This document shows, piece after piece, positions 6,995 to 13,947 of a stretch of DNA of 16,517 nt. Under the pieces are notes generated by a model. That model saw only the letters and a program-made list of their open reading frames with translations. It had not been told where the DNA came from and did not search any database. A program made the translations under genes and the position numbers. The DNA is from Acidobacteriaceae bacterium. GTDB taxonomy: Bacteria > Acidobacteriota > Terriglobia > Terriglobales > Acidobacteriaceae. Location: positions 1 to 16,517 of the forward strand of contig JASIJX010000151.1 in NCBI GenBank assembly GCA_030049955.1. The letters run 5' to 3'. Position 1 is the stretch's first letter; the number at the start of each line of letters is the position of its first letter.

Positions 6995-7606
6995 TCAGAA
7001 TTGCGCTAGCGTAAGCGTCTGCGTGTTGTTGTACGCCAGGTCCGTCACGTCCACGCTCATCGGACGGATAGCGTCGACCTTGTAGCGATGGTCTACCACG
7101 TCGCCGGGCCGGGCCATAAAGATGTCGTCGCCGTGCAGGAAGAATGCCCTCAGCGATTTGTCCGGAGATTCCTCATAGCCGAAGTACTTGAGGTCGATCG
7201 TCGGCGGCTTTGGCGGCGGTGGAGGGCCGGTTGGAACCGCCACGCTCGGGCCAGTGTTGTTGTTGCGCGCCGTCTTGACCGGCGCAGGAATCGGCACCGG
7301 CGCCGACTCAGCCGAAAAAATGTTGCGGCCCGTGCCCGCGTACTCCACATCCTCGCTCTGCGCCAGCTTGTCGAAGTGCAGCGAAGGATCGATGCTGGCA
7401 TTGGAGATCTTTTCGGCCTCGGGCCCGGCAGCAGGAGTTGCCGCGGCCGGCGCCGCCGCTCGCGCGGGAGGCGGTGCATGATGTTCCGTCGAAGGGCCGG
7501 CAATAGTGTTGTAGAGTTCCTTGCCGCCAACAATCGCAATCACCGCAAACAGCGCAACAACGATGTAAAGCTGCTTCTTGTTTTCAGCGCCCACACGCAT
7601 GGCCAT
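6995..7606 (-). CDS. pilP: PilP/GspC-like pilus alignment protein, inner-membrane anchored
   Basis: This 203-residue protein has one N-terminal membrane helix (about 12-28), a long low-complexity region rich in Ala and Pro (about 38-135, including a PPPPPKPP run), and a C-terminal beta domain (about 140-203). The domain pattern LKYFGYEE, AFFLHGDDIFMARPGDVV, YKVDAIRPMSVDVTDL resembles the homology region shared by PilP and GspC, which contacts the secretin. Unlike classical PilP it has no lipobox; the membrane helix resembles GspC. The start is ATG at 7606, two bases after the pilO stop with GGAGGAG inside the pilO end; a longer frame to 7723 would overlap pilO widely and is rejected. It is last in the pilC-B-M-N-O series and precedes the hairpin at 6816-6855. 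Family assignment rests on position and the weak C-terminal pattern. Confidence 0.65.
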   Translation of the reverse strand: MAMRVGAENKKQLYIVVALFAVIAIVGGKELYNTIAGPSTEHHAPPPARAAAPAAATPAAGPEAEKISNASIDPSLHFDKLAQSEDVEYAGTGRNIFSAESAPVPIPAPVKTARNNNTGPSVAVPTGPPPPPKPPTIDLKYFGYEESPDKSLRAFFLHGDDIFMARPGDVVDHRYKVDAIRPMSVDVTDLAYNNTQTLTLAQF

Positions 7607-7608
7607 AA

Positions 7609-8262
7609 TTACTGCTCCTCCTGCGTGGCGCCCGTTGGGACCGGTTCTTGCCCGGTTTGTTCCTGATCGGCCTGTGGCGTAGTGGGCAGGCCGCTGGCGG
7701 CTGCAGCGGCGGGCCGCAGCCACGTGGAGACGCGCAGTCGCAAGTTCACCAGGCCCCCCTGTTGCCCGGTGAGCGACATGGCGCGAATCACAAAGAACGT
7801 CTGGTCACGCTCAAGGCCGTTGATGAAGCGCATGACCTGCGGATAGTCGCCGCTGATGCCCGCATCGATAGTAATCTCTGTCAGATCGGACCCTGGCTTG
7901 CCCTGCGTATAGCCCACGCGCGACAGCCTCACGCCGGATTTCACCTCAAGATCGCCGATGGCGTTCGAGATGGAAGAGTAATTCGGCGGAATGCGCTTAT
8001 CGTAAAAGTCGCGCATCTGGTCGCGGGTCCCCTCTACTTTGGCGTCCAGCCCACGCAGCGGCGCCGTTTGCAGCTCCATGGCCTTCAACTCAATCTGCTT
8101 GTTGGCGACGACCTGCTCGGCATGGCGGTCAATAGAGGCCCAGTCCAGTCCCAGCCGGATTGACAGGCCGATCGCCAGCGCCAGCGCCAAACCGAAGCCC
8201 ACGTAATGCCACGTAAGCGGCGAGGACAGCCGTTCACGCGAAACTGACGTGCGATCGCTCAT
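7609..8262 (-). CDS. pilO: PilO, type IV pilus inner-membrane alignment protein
   Basis: This 217-residue protein has a short cytosolic N-terminus, one membrane helix (about 19-38), a coiled-coil stretch (about 44-90) and a ferredoxin-like periplasmic domain (about 90-185: IPPNYSSISNAIGDLEVKSGV, then ITIDAGISGDYPQVMRFINGLERD), the usual PilO order. The C-terminal ~30 residues are Gln/Pro/Glu-rich and probably disordered. PilO pairs with PilN and links PilM and the motor to PilP and the secretin. Its ATG overlaps the pilN TGA as ATGA, indicating coupled translation. Confidence 0.85.
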   Translation of the reverse strand: MSDRTSVSRERLSSPLTWHYVGFGLALALAIGLSIRLGLDWASIDRHAEQVVANKQIELKAMELQTAPLRGLDAKVEGTRDQMRDFYDKRIPPNYSSISNAIGDLEVKSGVRLSRVGYTQGKPGSDLTEITIDAGISGDYPQVMRFINGLERDQTFFVIRAMSLTGQQGGLVNLRLRVSTWLRPAAAAASGLPTTPQADQEQTGQEPVPTGATQEEQ

Positions 8263-9095
8263 TGCGGCCCTCCGTTCGGGTTCGGTGTTGTCAGCACGGA
8301 GTTGGGCGCAGGGTTTGGTTGGCGTTGCGGCGGCGTCGGCGTCATGCGCGGATTGCGCAGCGGCTGAGGCGCGTTGGTCTGGAAGCGCGGCCCGCGATGC
8401 TCGCTTGCGGGCGCGCCTGCCGGTGCTTCGTCCGGCTGCTCAGGCTGACTCTCCGGGCCCTGAGGCTTTTCGACTTTTGCAGCCTTGCGCTCTTCCGGCG
8501 TGGGCGGGTTGTACTCAGCCAGAATGTCGAAGTTAAAGCGATTCGTAGGGCTCACCGGCTCGGCCGGACGATTGGGGCCATTGCCCGCAGCCTCAGCGTT
8601 TTCGCCCACGATGCGGGGCGCAAGAAAGCGCTTCGAATGCTCGAGGTTGCGCACCAGGTCGACGGCGAGATCGCGCGGCCCCACCACGCGCAGGTGCAGC
8701 GTGATCTGCCCTGCCTTGTCGCGGATCGGCTCAAGCGTAGTCACCTGCACGCCCCCGGGCAGCACGGTTTCGAGATTTTCCATCGCCAGCGTCCATGAAA
8801 AAGCCTTCTCGTCGAAAATCTGGTTGAGCGTCGCGGCCTGGCGCAGCAGGGTGGCATTGTCCGGCTGTTGCATCATTCGCATATAGCCCTGGCGTTCAGC
8901 GTTCACGCCTGCAAGCTTGCCATCGAGCGAGTGCTCGCGCGCGCGAGCGGCTTCCGCCTTGTTGTGCACGGCGTGCAAGCCTAGAACGAGCGCCGCGCAA
9001 ATAGCGACCAGCACGCCCATGCCAATGCGCAGCCGGTGCATCGCCGGGCCAAGATCGGCGTAGGGCCGAGAAGCGAGATTGAGCGCAATCCTCAC
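8259..9095 (-). CDS. pilN: PilN, type IV pilus inner-membrane alignment protein
   Basis: The N-terminus RIALNLASRPY (2-12) is the PilN motif (INL-type) that docks into PilM. A membrane helix follows (about 23-42), then a coiled coil (about 46-75) and a ferredoxin-like domain (about 80-200, with LPGGVQVTTLEPI and LHLRVVGPRDLAVDLVRNLE). A Pro/Gln/Asn-rich tail (about 205-278) is unusual: it makes the protein roughly 70 residues longer than common PilN proteins. The start is GTG overlapping the pilM stop (GTGA). It works with PilM and PilO to join cytosolic and periplasmic parts of the pilus machine. Confidence 0.85.
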   Translation of the reverse strand: MRIALNLASRPYADLGPAMHRLRIGMGVLVAICAALVLGLHAVHNKAEAARAREHSLDGKLAGVNAERQGYMRMMQQPDNATLLRQAATLNQIFDEKAFSWTLAMENLETVLPGGVQVTTLEPIRDKAGQITLHLRVVGPRDLAVDLVRNLEHSKRFLAPRIVGENAEAAGNGPNRPAEPVSPTNRFNFDILAEYNPPTPEERKAAKVEKPQGPESQPEQPDEAPAGAPASEHRGPRFQTNAPQPLRNPRMTPTPPQRQPNPAPNSVLTTPNPNGGPQ

Positions 9096-10051
9096 CGGAT
9101 GCCCCCCTCGCGTTGCCCTTCGCGCTGATGCAATGCCAGCGCGCCTGCCACGCCGGCGGTGCTCGCACCGTGCAGTGTTGTCATGGCTCCGCTCTCAGGC
9201 GGAGCAACAAGTCCCAAAACTGGCAACTCGGCATCGCTGACCCACGCCGCAAATTCGTCGATTGGCGCGTTGCCGGAGTAGTACAGCCGGCCGGGCCGGG
9301 CCTGCAGCTTGTCCTCGAAATAGGCCGCAGCCACGGCGATGCTGCGCTGAATCTCCTCAAGGCGCAGCGCCGGGTCCTCGGGCAGGTCGAGCGTGCGATA
9401 GAGCAGCAGATCCTCGCCGGAGGCAATGGTCGTCGTAATGGCTTGCCGGCTCAGGTTGGCAATCAGCACGGCGTCGAGCGAATCCACGGTTTCAAGCGCG
9501 GCCAGGCTCGCGGGCAGCACAGCGCCCGGCTCGTAGCCGGCGGTGCGCACCGCGGCCTCATACTCGGCCAGTACCGTGCCGGGAAGAATCGCGGCCAGCA
9601 CGCGGCACTCGCTCTTGTTCTCTGACAGAATCTGGTAGCTGACGCCCGCATGTTCCACATCGAACGGCACCATCTTGCGCAGCCGGAAGCGCAGCACCGG
9701 CAACGCCTCGGCAGCTTTCGCGGGAAAGGCGTCGAAGTCGAGCACGAAGACGCGCACTACAGTGTCAGGCAGCACCAGAGTGACGGAGCGCTTGCGCGGC
9801 GAGAGCTCGTCGAGCGCGGCGCGAATCGCCGCGGCAACCACGTCCGGTGCGTGTACATTGGTCCCTTCGATGCCGGGTGTAAGCGCGCCGGCCGGCAGTG
9901 CAACGTAGGCGTAGGTGGGGGCGCTGCCTGCGGACGATTGAGCCGCGGCCAGAACCCCCTCCGGTGCAACCTCCACGGCAGCCGGTGGCCGGCCGCCAGT
10001 CTGGGCGCCGGCCGTCACCTTCGTCCTGGCTTTATCCAAAATCGCAGCCAT
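9092..10051 (-). CDS. pilM: PilM-like actin-fold pilus assembly protein
   Basis: The 319-residue cytosolic protein sits where PilM is expected, directly before pilN with a 4-base overlap. It has the PilM-type pattern VTLVLPDTVVRVFVLDFDAFP (about 89-109), then RFRLRKMVPFDVEHAGVSYQI (about 121-141), and a second actin-like half with VLIANLSRQAITTTIASGEDLLLYRTLDLPED. The usual N-terminal phosphate-loop sequence (GIDIGS) is degenerate here (VEVAPEGVLAA, about 26-36), so ATP binding may be weak. PilM binds the PilN N-terminus and touches PilB/PilC. ATG at 10051 has only a distant GAGG. It is separated from pilB by a 103-base spacer with repeats, the only sizable gap in the pilus cluster. Confidence 0.8.
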   Translation of the reverse strand: MAAILDKARTKVTAGAQTGGRPPAAVEVAPEGVLAAAQSSAGSAPTYAYVALPAGALTPGIEGTNVHAPDVVAAAIRAALDELSPRKRSVTLVLPDTVVRVFVLDFDAFPAKAAEALPVLRFRLRKMVPFDVEHAGVSYQILSENKSECRVLAAILPGTVLAEYEAAVRTAGYEPGAVLPASLAALETVDSLDAVLIANLSRQAITTTIASGEDLLLYRTLDLPEDPALRLEEIQRSIAVAAAYFEDKLQARPGRLYYSGNAPIDEFAAWVSDAELPVLGLVAPPESGAMTTLHGASTAGVAGALALHQREGQREGGIR

Positions 10052-10083
10052 TCTTTCGCTGTTTCCTCGTTCTCTCGTTCCCT

Positions 10084-10150
10084 TGATCTCTTAATTCCTG
10101 ATCTCGCGATTCCCGATCTCTTGATTCCCGGTCCGTTGATTCTTGGTCCC
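10084..10150. repeat. Degenerate 15-base tandem repeat between pilB and pilM
   Basis: Four 15-base units (10084-10098, 10099-10113, 10114-10128, 10129-10143) share the pattern YGRTCYBYTDATTCY, and a partial fifth ends at 10150. The strand shown is pyrimidine-rich. The unit resembles the GATCCC/GTTCCC repeats between ribD and ribE (13953-13984). No gene or terminator is seen in this gap. Confidence 0.75.
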
Positions 10151-10154
10151 TGCT

Positions 10155-11789
10155 TTACCGCGAGGCTTCAATAAACGTGACCTTGTTGATTTCCTTGAGC
10201 GTCGTGAACCCGCGCCGAACGCGCTCGAGCGCCGACTCGCGCAGGAACGTCATGCCTTCTTTCTGCGCCAGCTTGCGCACTTCGGAGGTGGGCTTCTTCT
10301 CCAGAATCATCTCGCGGATGGCATCGGTCAGTTCGAGCAGCTCGTGAATCGCAGTTCGGCCGCGATAGCCCGTGCCGCCGCACTCCATGCAGCCCATGCC
10401 CTCGCGAAACCCAAAGCCGCGCCACTCGTTCGGATTGAGTCCGCTCGCAACGAGCGTCTCATCGTCATAGTGGACGGTGCGCGCGCAGTAGTCGCAGATG
10501 GTGCGCACCAGCCGCTGCGCCAGAATGCAGTTGAGCGCGGAGACAAAGTTGTACGCCTCGACGCCCATGTTCAAAAAACGGCCGAGCACGTCCACCACGT
10601 TGTTCGCGTGGACGGTGGTAAACACCAGGTGGCCGGTGAGCGCGGAGTTGATAGCGATCTGCGCCGTCTCCTGGTCGCGGATTTCGCCGACCAGAATCTT
10701 GTCCGGGTCGTGGCGCAGAATCGAGCGCAGGCCGCGCGCAAATGTCAGCCCTTTTTTCTCGTTCACCGGAATCTGCGTGATGCCGCGAATCTGGTACTCG
10801 ACCGGGTCCTCGATGGTGATGATCTTGTCTTCGTCGCTCTTGATCTCGTTGAGCGCGGCGTAAAGAGTCGTCGTTTTGCCCGAACCGGTTGGCCCCGTCA
10901 CCAGCACCATGCCGTAGGGCTCGCGGATGTAGCGGCGGAAACGGCGCAGGTCGTCTTCGGCAAAGCCCACAACGTCGAGGTTCAGGTTTTTGAACTTCTC
11001 GCTCATTGACTCTTTATCGAGCACGCGCAGCACGGCATTTTCGCCGTGAATCGTAGGCATAATTGAAACGCGAAAGTCGATGAGCCGTCCCTTGTAGCGC
11101 ACGCGGAAGCGGCCGTCCTGTGGCACGCGCTTCTCGGCAATATCGAGCTCGCTCATGATCTTGATGCGGCCCAGAATCGTGCCGTGGTGCTCGCGCGCAA
11201 TGGGCGCCATCGCTGCCTGCAGCACGCCGTCGATACGGTACTTCACCACCACGGAATCATCATTCGTCTCGATGTGAATATCCGAGGCGCGCCGCTCGAG
11301 CGCAGTAAAGATCGTCGTATCCACCAGCCGGATAATCGGGCTGATGTCTTCCTCGCTTGTCAGCTTTTCGATCGAGATGTTTTCATCGGCGTTCTCTTCG
11401 CCCGTGACCACATCGAAGGTGAGTCCTTCGCTGGCCTCGTCGAGCACGCGCTGCGACTGCTCAGTCTTCTTGAGCAGGTCGCTGATCTGCGAGAGCATGG
11501 CCACGCGGATGAGAACGCGCTGTCCGAGCAGCCCGGCGATTTCGTCCAGCACCATCAGCCGCGAGGGGTCGCTCACCGCGATCACCAGCGCGTCGGCCTG
11601 CTGCTCGATGGGCACAAAGTTGTAGCGGAACATCAGCTCCACCGGAACCGTGCGCAAAAGGTCGTGCTGGATTTTAAAGTTCTTCAGATCCACAAACTCA
11701 GCGCGGTAGCGGTGCGCCAAGGCTTCTGCCTGAGCGCGCTCGTCGCTATGGTTGGGAACCGGAAGGGGAATGACTGTGGCTTCGGCCAT
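10155..11789 (-). CDS. pilB: PilB, type IV pilus extension ATPase
   Basis: This 544-residue secretion ATPase has the GspE/PilB layout: an N-terminal domain (about 1-110), a linker, a PAS-like N2 region (about 145-260, with ERRASDIHIE and DGRFRVRYKGR), and the C-terminal motor. Motor motifs are Walker A GPTGSGKTT (299-307), the aspartate box ITIEDPVEY (324-332), Walker B ILVGEIRD (365-372) and the histidine box TGHLVFTTVHAN (385-396). A tetracysteine zinc site is formed by C432-x2-C435 and C467-x2-C470, as in PilB/GspE but not PilT. It drives pilin polymerisation at the inner membrane. Its AGGAGG (complement of 11800-11805) lies inside the end of pilC, six bases separate the two genes, and ATG at 11789 is well supported. 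Confidence 0.95.
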   Translation of the reverse strand: MAEATVIPLPVPNHSDERAQAEALAHRYRAEFVDLKNFKIQHDLLRTVPVELMFRYNFVPIEQQADALVIAVSDPSRLMVLDEIAGLLGQRVLIRVAMLSQISDLLKKTEQSQRVLDEASEGLTFDVVTGEENADENISIEKLTSEEDISPIIRLVDTTIFTALERRASDIHIETNDDSVVVKYRIDGVLQAAMAPIAREHHGTILGRIKIMSELDIAEKRVPQDGRFRVRYKGRLIDFRVSIMPTIHGENAVLRVLDKESMSEKFKNLNLDVVGFAEDDLRRFRRYIREPYGMVLVTGPTGSGKTTTLYAALNEIKSDEDKIITIEDPVEYQIRGITQIPVNEKKGLTFARGLRSILRHDPDKILVGEIRDQETAQIAINSALTGHLVFTTVHANNVVDVLGRFLNMGVEAYNFVSALNCILAQRLVRTICDYCARTVHYDDETLVASGLNPNEWRGFGFREGMGCMECGGTGYRGRTAIHELLELTDAIREMILEKKPTSEVRKLAQKEGMTFLRESALERVRRGFTTLKEINKVTFIEASR

Positions 11790-11795
11790 CGTGGG

Positions 11796-12995
11796 TTAAC
11801 CTCCTACGCTGCCGGCCTGGCCCAGCGAGAAGATGGGCAGATACAGCGAGATCAGAATAAATACCACCACCACGCCCATAATGATGAGGATGGCGGGTTC
11901 AATTAAGGACAGTGACGCGGCCAGGGCCGTCGCCACGTCCTCTTCAAAGAATTCGGCCACGGAGTTGAGCATCTGCGGCAAAGCGCCGGTTTGCTCGCCT
12001 ACGGTGATCATCTCCGCTGCCAGATCGGGAAATACGCCGGTTTTGGAGAGCGACTCAGCCAGGCTCTTGCCCTCGCGCACCGTGCCCACCGAGTTGAACA
12101 CGGCCTTCGATACCTTACGCGACGAGATTGACCGCGCTGCCGTTTCCAGCGAAGGCACCAGCGGCAATCCGCCGGTGAGCAGTGTAGACAGCGTGCGCGC
12201 AAACAGCGCCACCTGGTACTTGAGCCAGATCTTGCCGAATACCGGCAGGCCCACCCGGAAGCCGTCAACAAAGTCGCGCCCGCGCTCGGTCAGCGAGAAG
12301 CGGTAAAACGTTATCCCGATTCCGAAAGCAACCAGCACCAGCCAAATAATATTGTGCTGCAGCCACTTGCCGAAGGACAGCAGGTCCATGGTCATGGCCG
12401 GCAGCTTCGAGCCCATCTGGTCATACAGTACGGCAAATTGCGGAACCACGACGGCGAGAAGAAAAATCATCAGGCCGATGACCAGCGTGAGCAGCAGCGA
12501 TGGGTAGATCAGCGAAGCCGTAAGCTTTTTTCGGAACGCCAGCGCCACTTTCTGGAACCCGACGTAGCGGTCCAGCACTTCCGGCAGATTGCCCGAGCGC
12601 TCACCTGCGAGCAGCGTGGTCGTATACATCAGCGGGAAACCGCTCTGCGCCTCAAACGCCGCCGAAAGCGCCTCGCCCTGCTTTACGCGGTTCGTCACAT
12701 CGTCCAGTTGTCCGGAAAAATTCGCGTTTTTCTGGATCTTGCTCAGCATCTGGATCGAGCTGAGAATGGGCAGCCCGGCGCGGATCAGCGTCAGAAATTG
12801 CTGGTTAAAAATCAGAAACGGCTCAAGCTTGACCTTGCGCCGGCCCTTTCCCAGTCCGCCCCGCGCCTTGACGCTAAATACGTGGTAGCCGGCGTGGCTG
12901 AATCGCGTACGCAGCTCTTCGGCCGTGGCCGCAGTCTGCACTTGCTCCTGCACCCGGCCACGCTCATCGGCCAGCTTGATCACGAACTCTGCCAT
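11796..12995 (-). CDS. pilC: PilC, type IV pilus inner-membrane platform protein
   Basis: The 399-residue protein has two GspF domains (about 60-185 and 262-385) and three membrane helices (about 161-186, 216-232, 366-390). Signature stretches are FNQQFLTLIRAGLPIL (63-78), GERSGNLPEVLDRY (131-144), then FARTLSTLLTGGLPLVPSLE and GEQTGALPQML in the second repeat. PilC couples PilB ATP hydrolysis to pilin insertion. It is the first gene of the pilus block. Upstream (12996-13139) there is no strong promoter, only TTGAAG-type sequence near 13060-13070 and a 10-base tandem duplication. It has a normal length for the family. Confidence 0.94.
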   Translation of the reverse strand: MAEFVIKLADERGRVQEQVQTAATAEELRTRFSHAGYHVFSVKARGGLGKGRRKVKLEPFLIFNQQFLTLIRAGLPILSSIQMLSKIQKNANFSGQLDDVTNRVKQGEALSAAFEAQSGFPLMYTTTLLAGERSGNLPEVLDRYVGFQKVALAFRKKLTASLIYPSLLLTLVIGLMIFLLAVVVPQFAVLYDQMGSKLPAMTMDLLSFGKWLQHNIIWLVLVAFGIGITFYRFSLTERGRDFVDGFRVGLPVFGKIWLKYQVALFARTLSTLLTGGLPLVPSLETAARSISSRKVSKAVFNSVGTVREGKSLAESLSKTGVFPDLAAEMITVGEQTGALPQMLNSVAEFFEEDVATALAASLSLIEPAILIIMGVVVVFILISLYLPIFSLGQAGSVGG

Positions 12996-13008
12996 AAGTC
13001 CAATCGCC

Positions 13009-13028
13009 GGAAGGATCTGGAAGGATCT
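13009..13028. repeat. 10-base tandem duplication upstream of pilC
   Basis: GGAAGGATCT occurs twice in direct tandem (13009-13018, 13019-13028), just ahead of the pilC start on the minus strand. It lies in the leader region and shifts the distance between any promoter and the start. Confidence 0.7.
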
Positions 13029-13139
13029 GCGGCCCCGGGCAAAACACCTCTACCCAAGTGTAACTTCAATCGATAGACGGGCGGAGGGGTTGGAACGCTC
13101 ACGGGCCAGAAGGCGTGCATGAGATGGAAAAACAGCTGA

Positions 13140-13808
13140 TCAGTATCCGTTTTCGATCAGCCAGCTTTCCGTCAGGTCGAATTCCGGCTTCTTTGCCTGC
13201 TGCACTGACGCCAGCTTCACCAGCACATCGGCCTCAATATTCACCGGCGCGCCGGGCTCGAGCGTATGCAGGTTGGTCCGCCTGTAGGTGAGCGGCAGGA
13301 TCGCGATCCGGATTATCTCGCTGTCAAAATCCGCGATGGTCAGGCTGATGCCTTCAACGGTAACCGATCCTTTTGGCACCATCCACTGGCGCAACTCCTC
13401 GGGAATCCTTACCTTCAGGGTCCAGTCGGTGGCTCGCGGGTCGAAGTTGCCGCCTGCCGCGGCCGCCACCGGCTCCAGCGCCGCAATCTCGCCCGTTCCA
13501 TCCACATGGCCCTGCACAATGTGCCCGCCTAGCGGGCTGCCGGCGGCCATGGGCAACTCCAGATTCAACTTTGCGCCCGGCTTGAGCTGGCCGAGCGTGC
13601 TGCGGTCAAGCGTCTCCTGCGCCACGTCAGCGTGGAAGTACGTCGGATCGGGATCGAGCGCCGTCAGGCAAACGCCGCTCACGCCCAGCGAGTCGCCCTC
13701 GCGCAGCCGCCCGGCGATGCTAGGCGCTTCAATCGTGATGCGCCGCACTCCGCCGCGCTCCATCAGGCTGATCAGCGTTCCGGTCTGCTCGATGATCCCG
13801 GTGAACAT
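13140..13808 (-). CDS. ribE: Riboflavin synthase, alpha chain
   Basis: This 222-residue enzyme has two lumazine-binding barrels. The N-terminus is the invariant MFTGIIEQTG; barrel 1 has GVSGVCLT (42-49) and GGHIVQGHVDG (94-104), barrel 2 has GSVTVEGISLTI (147-158) and LTYRRTNL. It dismutates two 6,7-dimethyl-8-ribityllumazine molecules to riboflavin in the cytosol. The length is slightly above normal. Upstream on the mRNA there is no Shine-Dalgarno; the leader is a pyrimidine-rich repeat (complement of 13822-13876). It follows ribD in the same direction with a 139-base gap. The gene ending beyond it, pilC, is unrelated. ribH and ribBA are not in the window. Confidence 0.95.
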   Translation of the reverse strand: MFTGIIEQTGTLISLMERGGVRRITIEAPSIAGRLREGDSLGVSGVCLTALDPDPTYFHADVAQETLDRSTLGQLKPGAKLNLELPMAAGSPLGGHIVQGHVDGTGEIAALEPVAAAAGGNFDPRATDWTLKVRIPEELRQWMVPKGSVTVEGISLTIADFDSEIIRIAILPLTYRRTNLHTLEPGAPVNIEADVLVKLASVQQAKKPEFDLTESWLIENGY

Positions 13809-13821
13809 GGATAAATTCTAA

Positions 13822-13876
13822 GGGAGCAGGGAGCAGGGAGCAGGGAGCAGGGAACAGAGAAACAGAGAAACAGAGA
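13822..13876. repeat. Purine-rich tandem repeat, left arm, in the ribD-ribE gap
   Basis: GGGAGCA occurs four times in tandem (13822-13849), followed by GGGAACA and then GAGAAACA twice (13857-13872). On the ribE mRNA it reads as a C/U-rich leader starting 13 bases before the start codon. The unit can pair with the right arm at 13953-13984 with one mismatch per 15 bases. Confidence 0.9.
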
Positions 13877-13947
13877 GCAACGGAGCGACGGGCGCAGAAA
13901 ATACTTCATTCGCGATAACCGTCGGAGGATAGCGGCGCCGGGATTTG

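Noticed and set aside
6759..7085. 108-codon plus-strand open frame overlapping the response regulator end and the pilP end
   Set aside because: It runs through the terminator hairpins and antisense to pilP, with no motif or Shine-Dalgarno.
10084..10150. CRISPR array
   Set aside because: Units are 15 bases, degenerate and directly adjacent without unique spacers; no cas genes. The same holds for 13822-13984.
10143..11009. Long plus-strand open frame opposite pilB
   Set aside because: It is the antisense shadow of pilB, whose Walker and zinc motifs are intact; composition is Arg/Val/Ala/His-rich with no motif. The same applies to the long plus-strand frames opposite the redoxin (4260-5183) and pilC (12354-13076).
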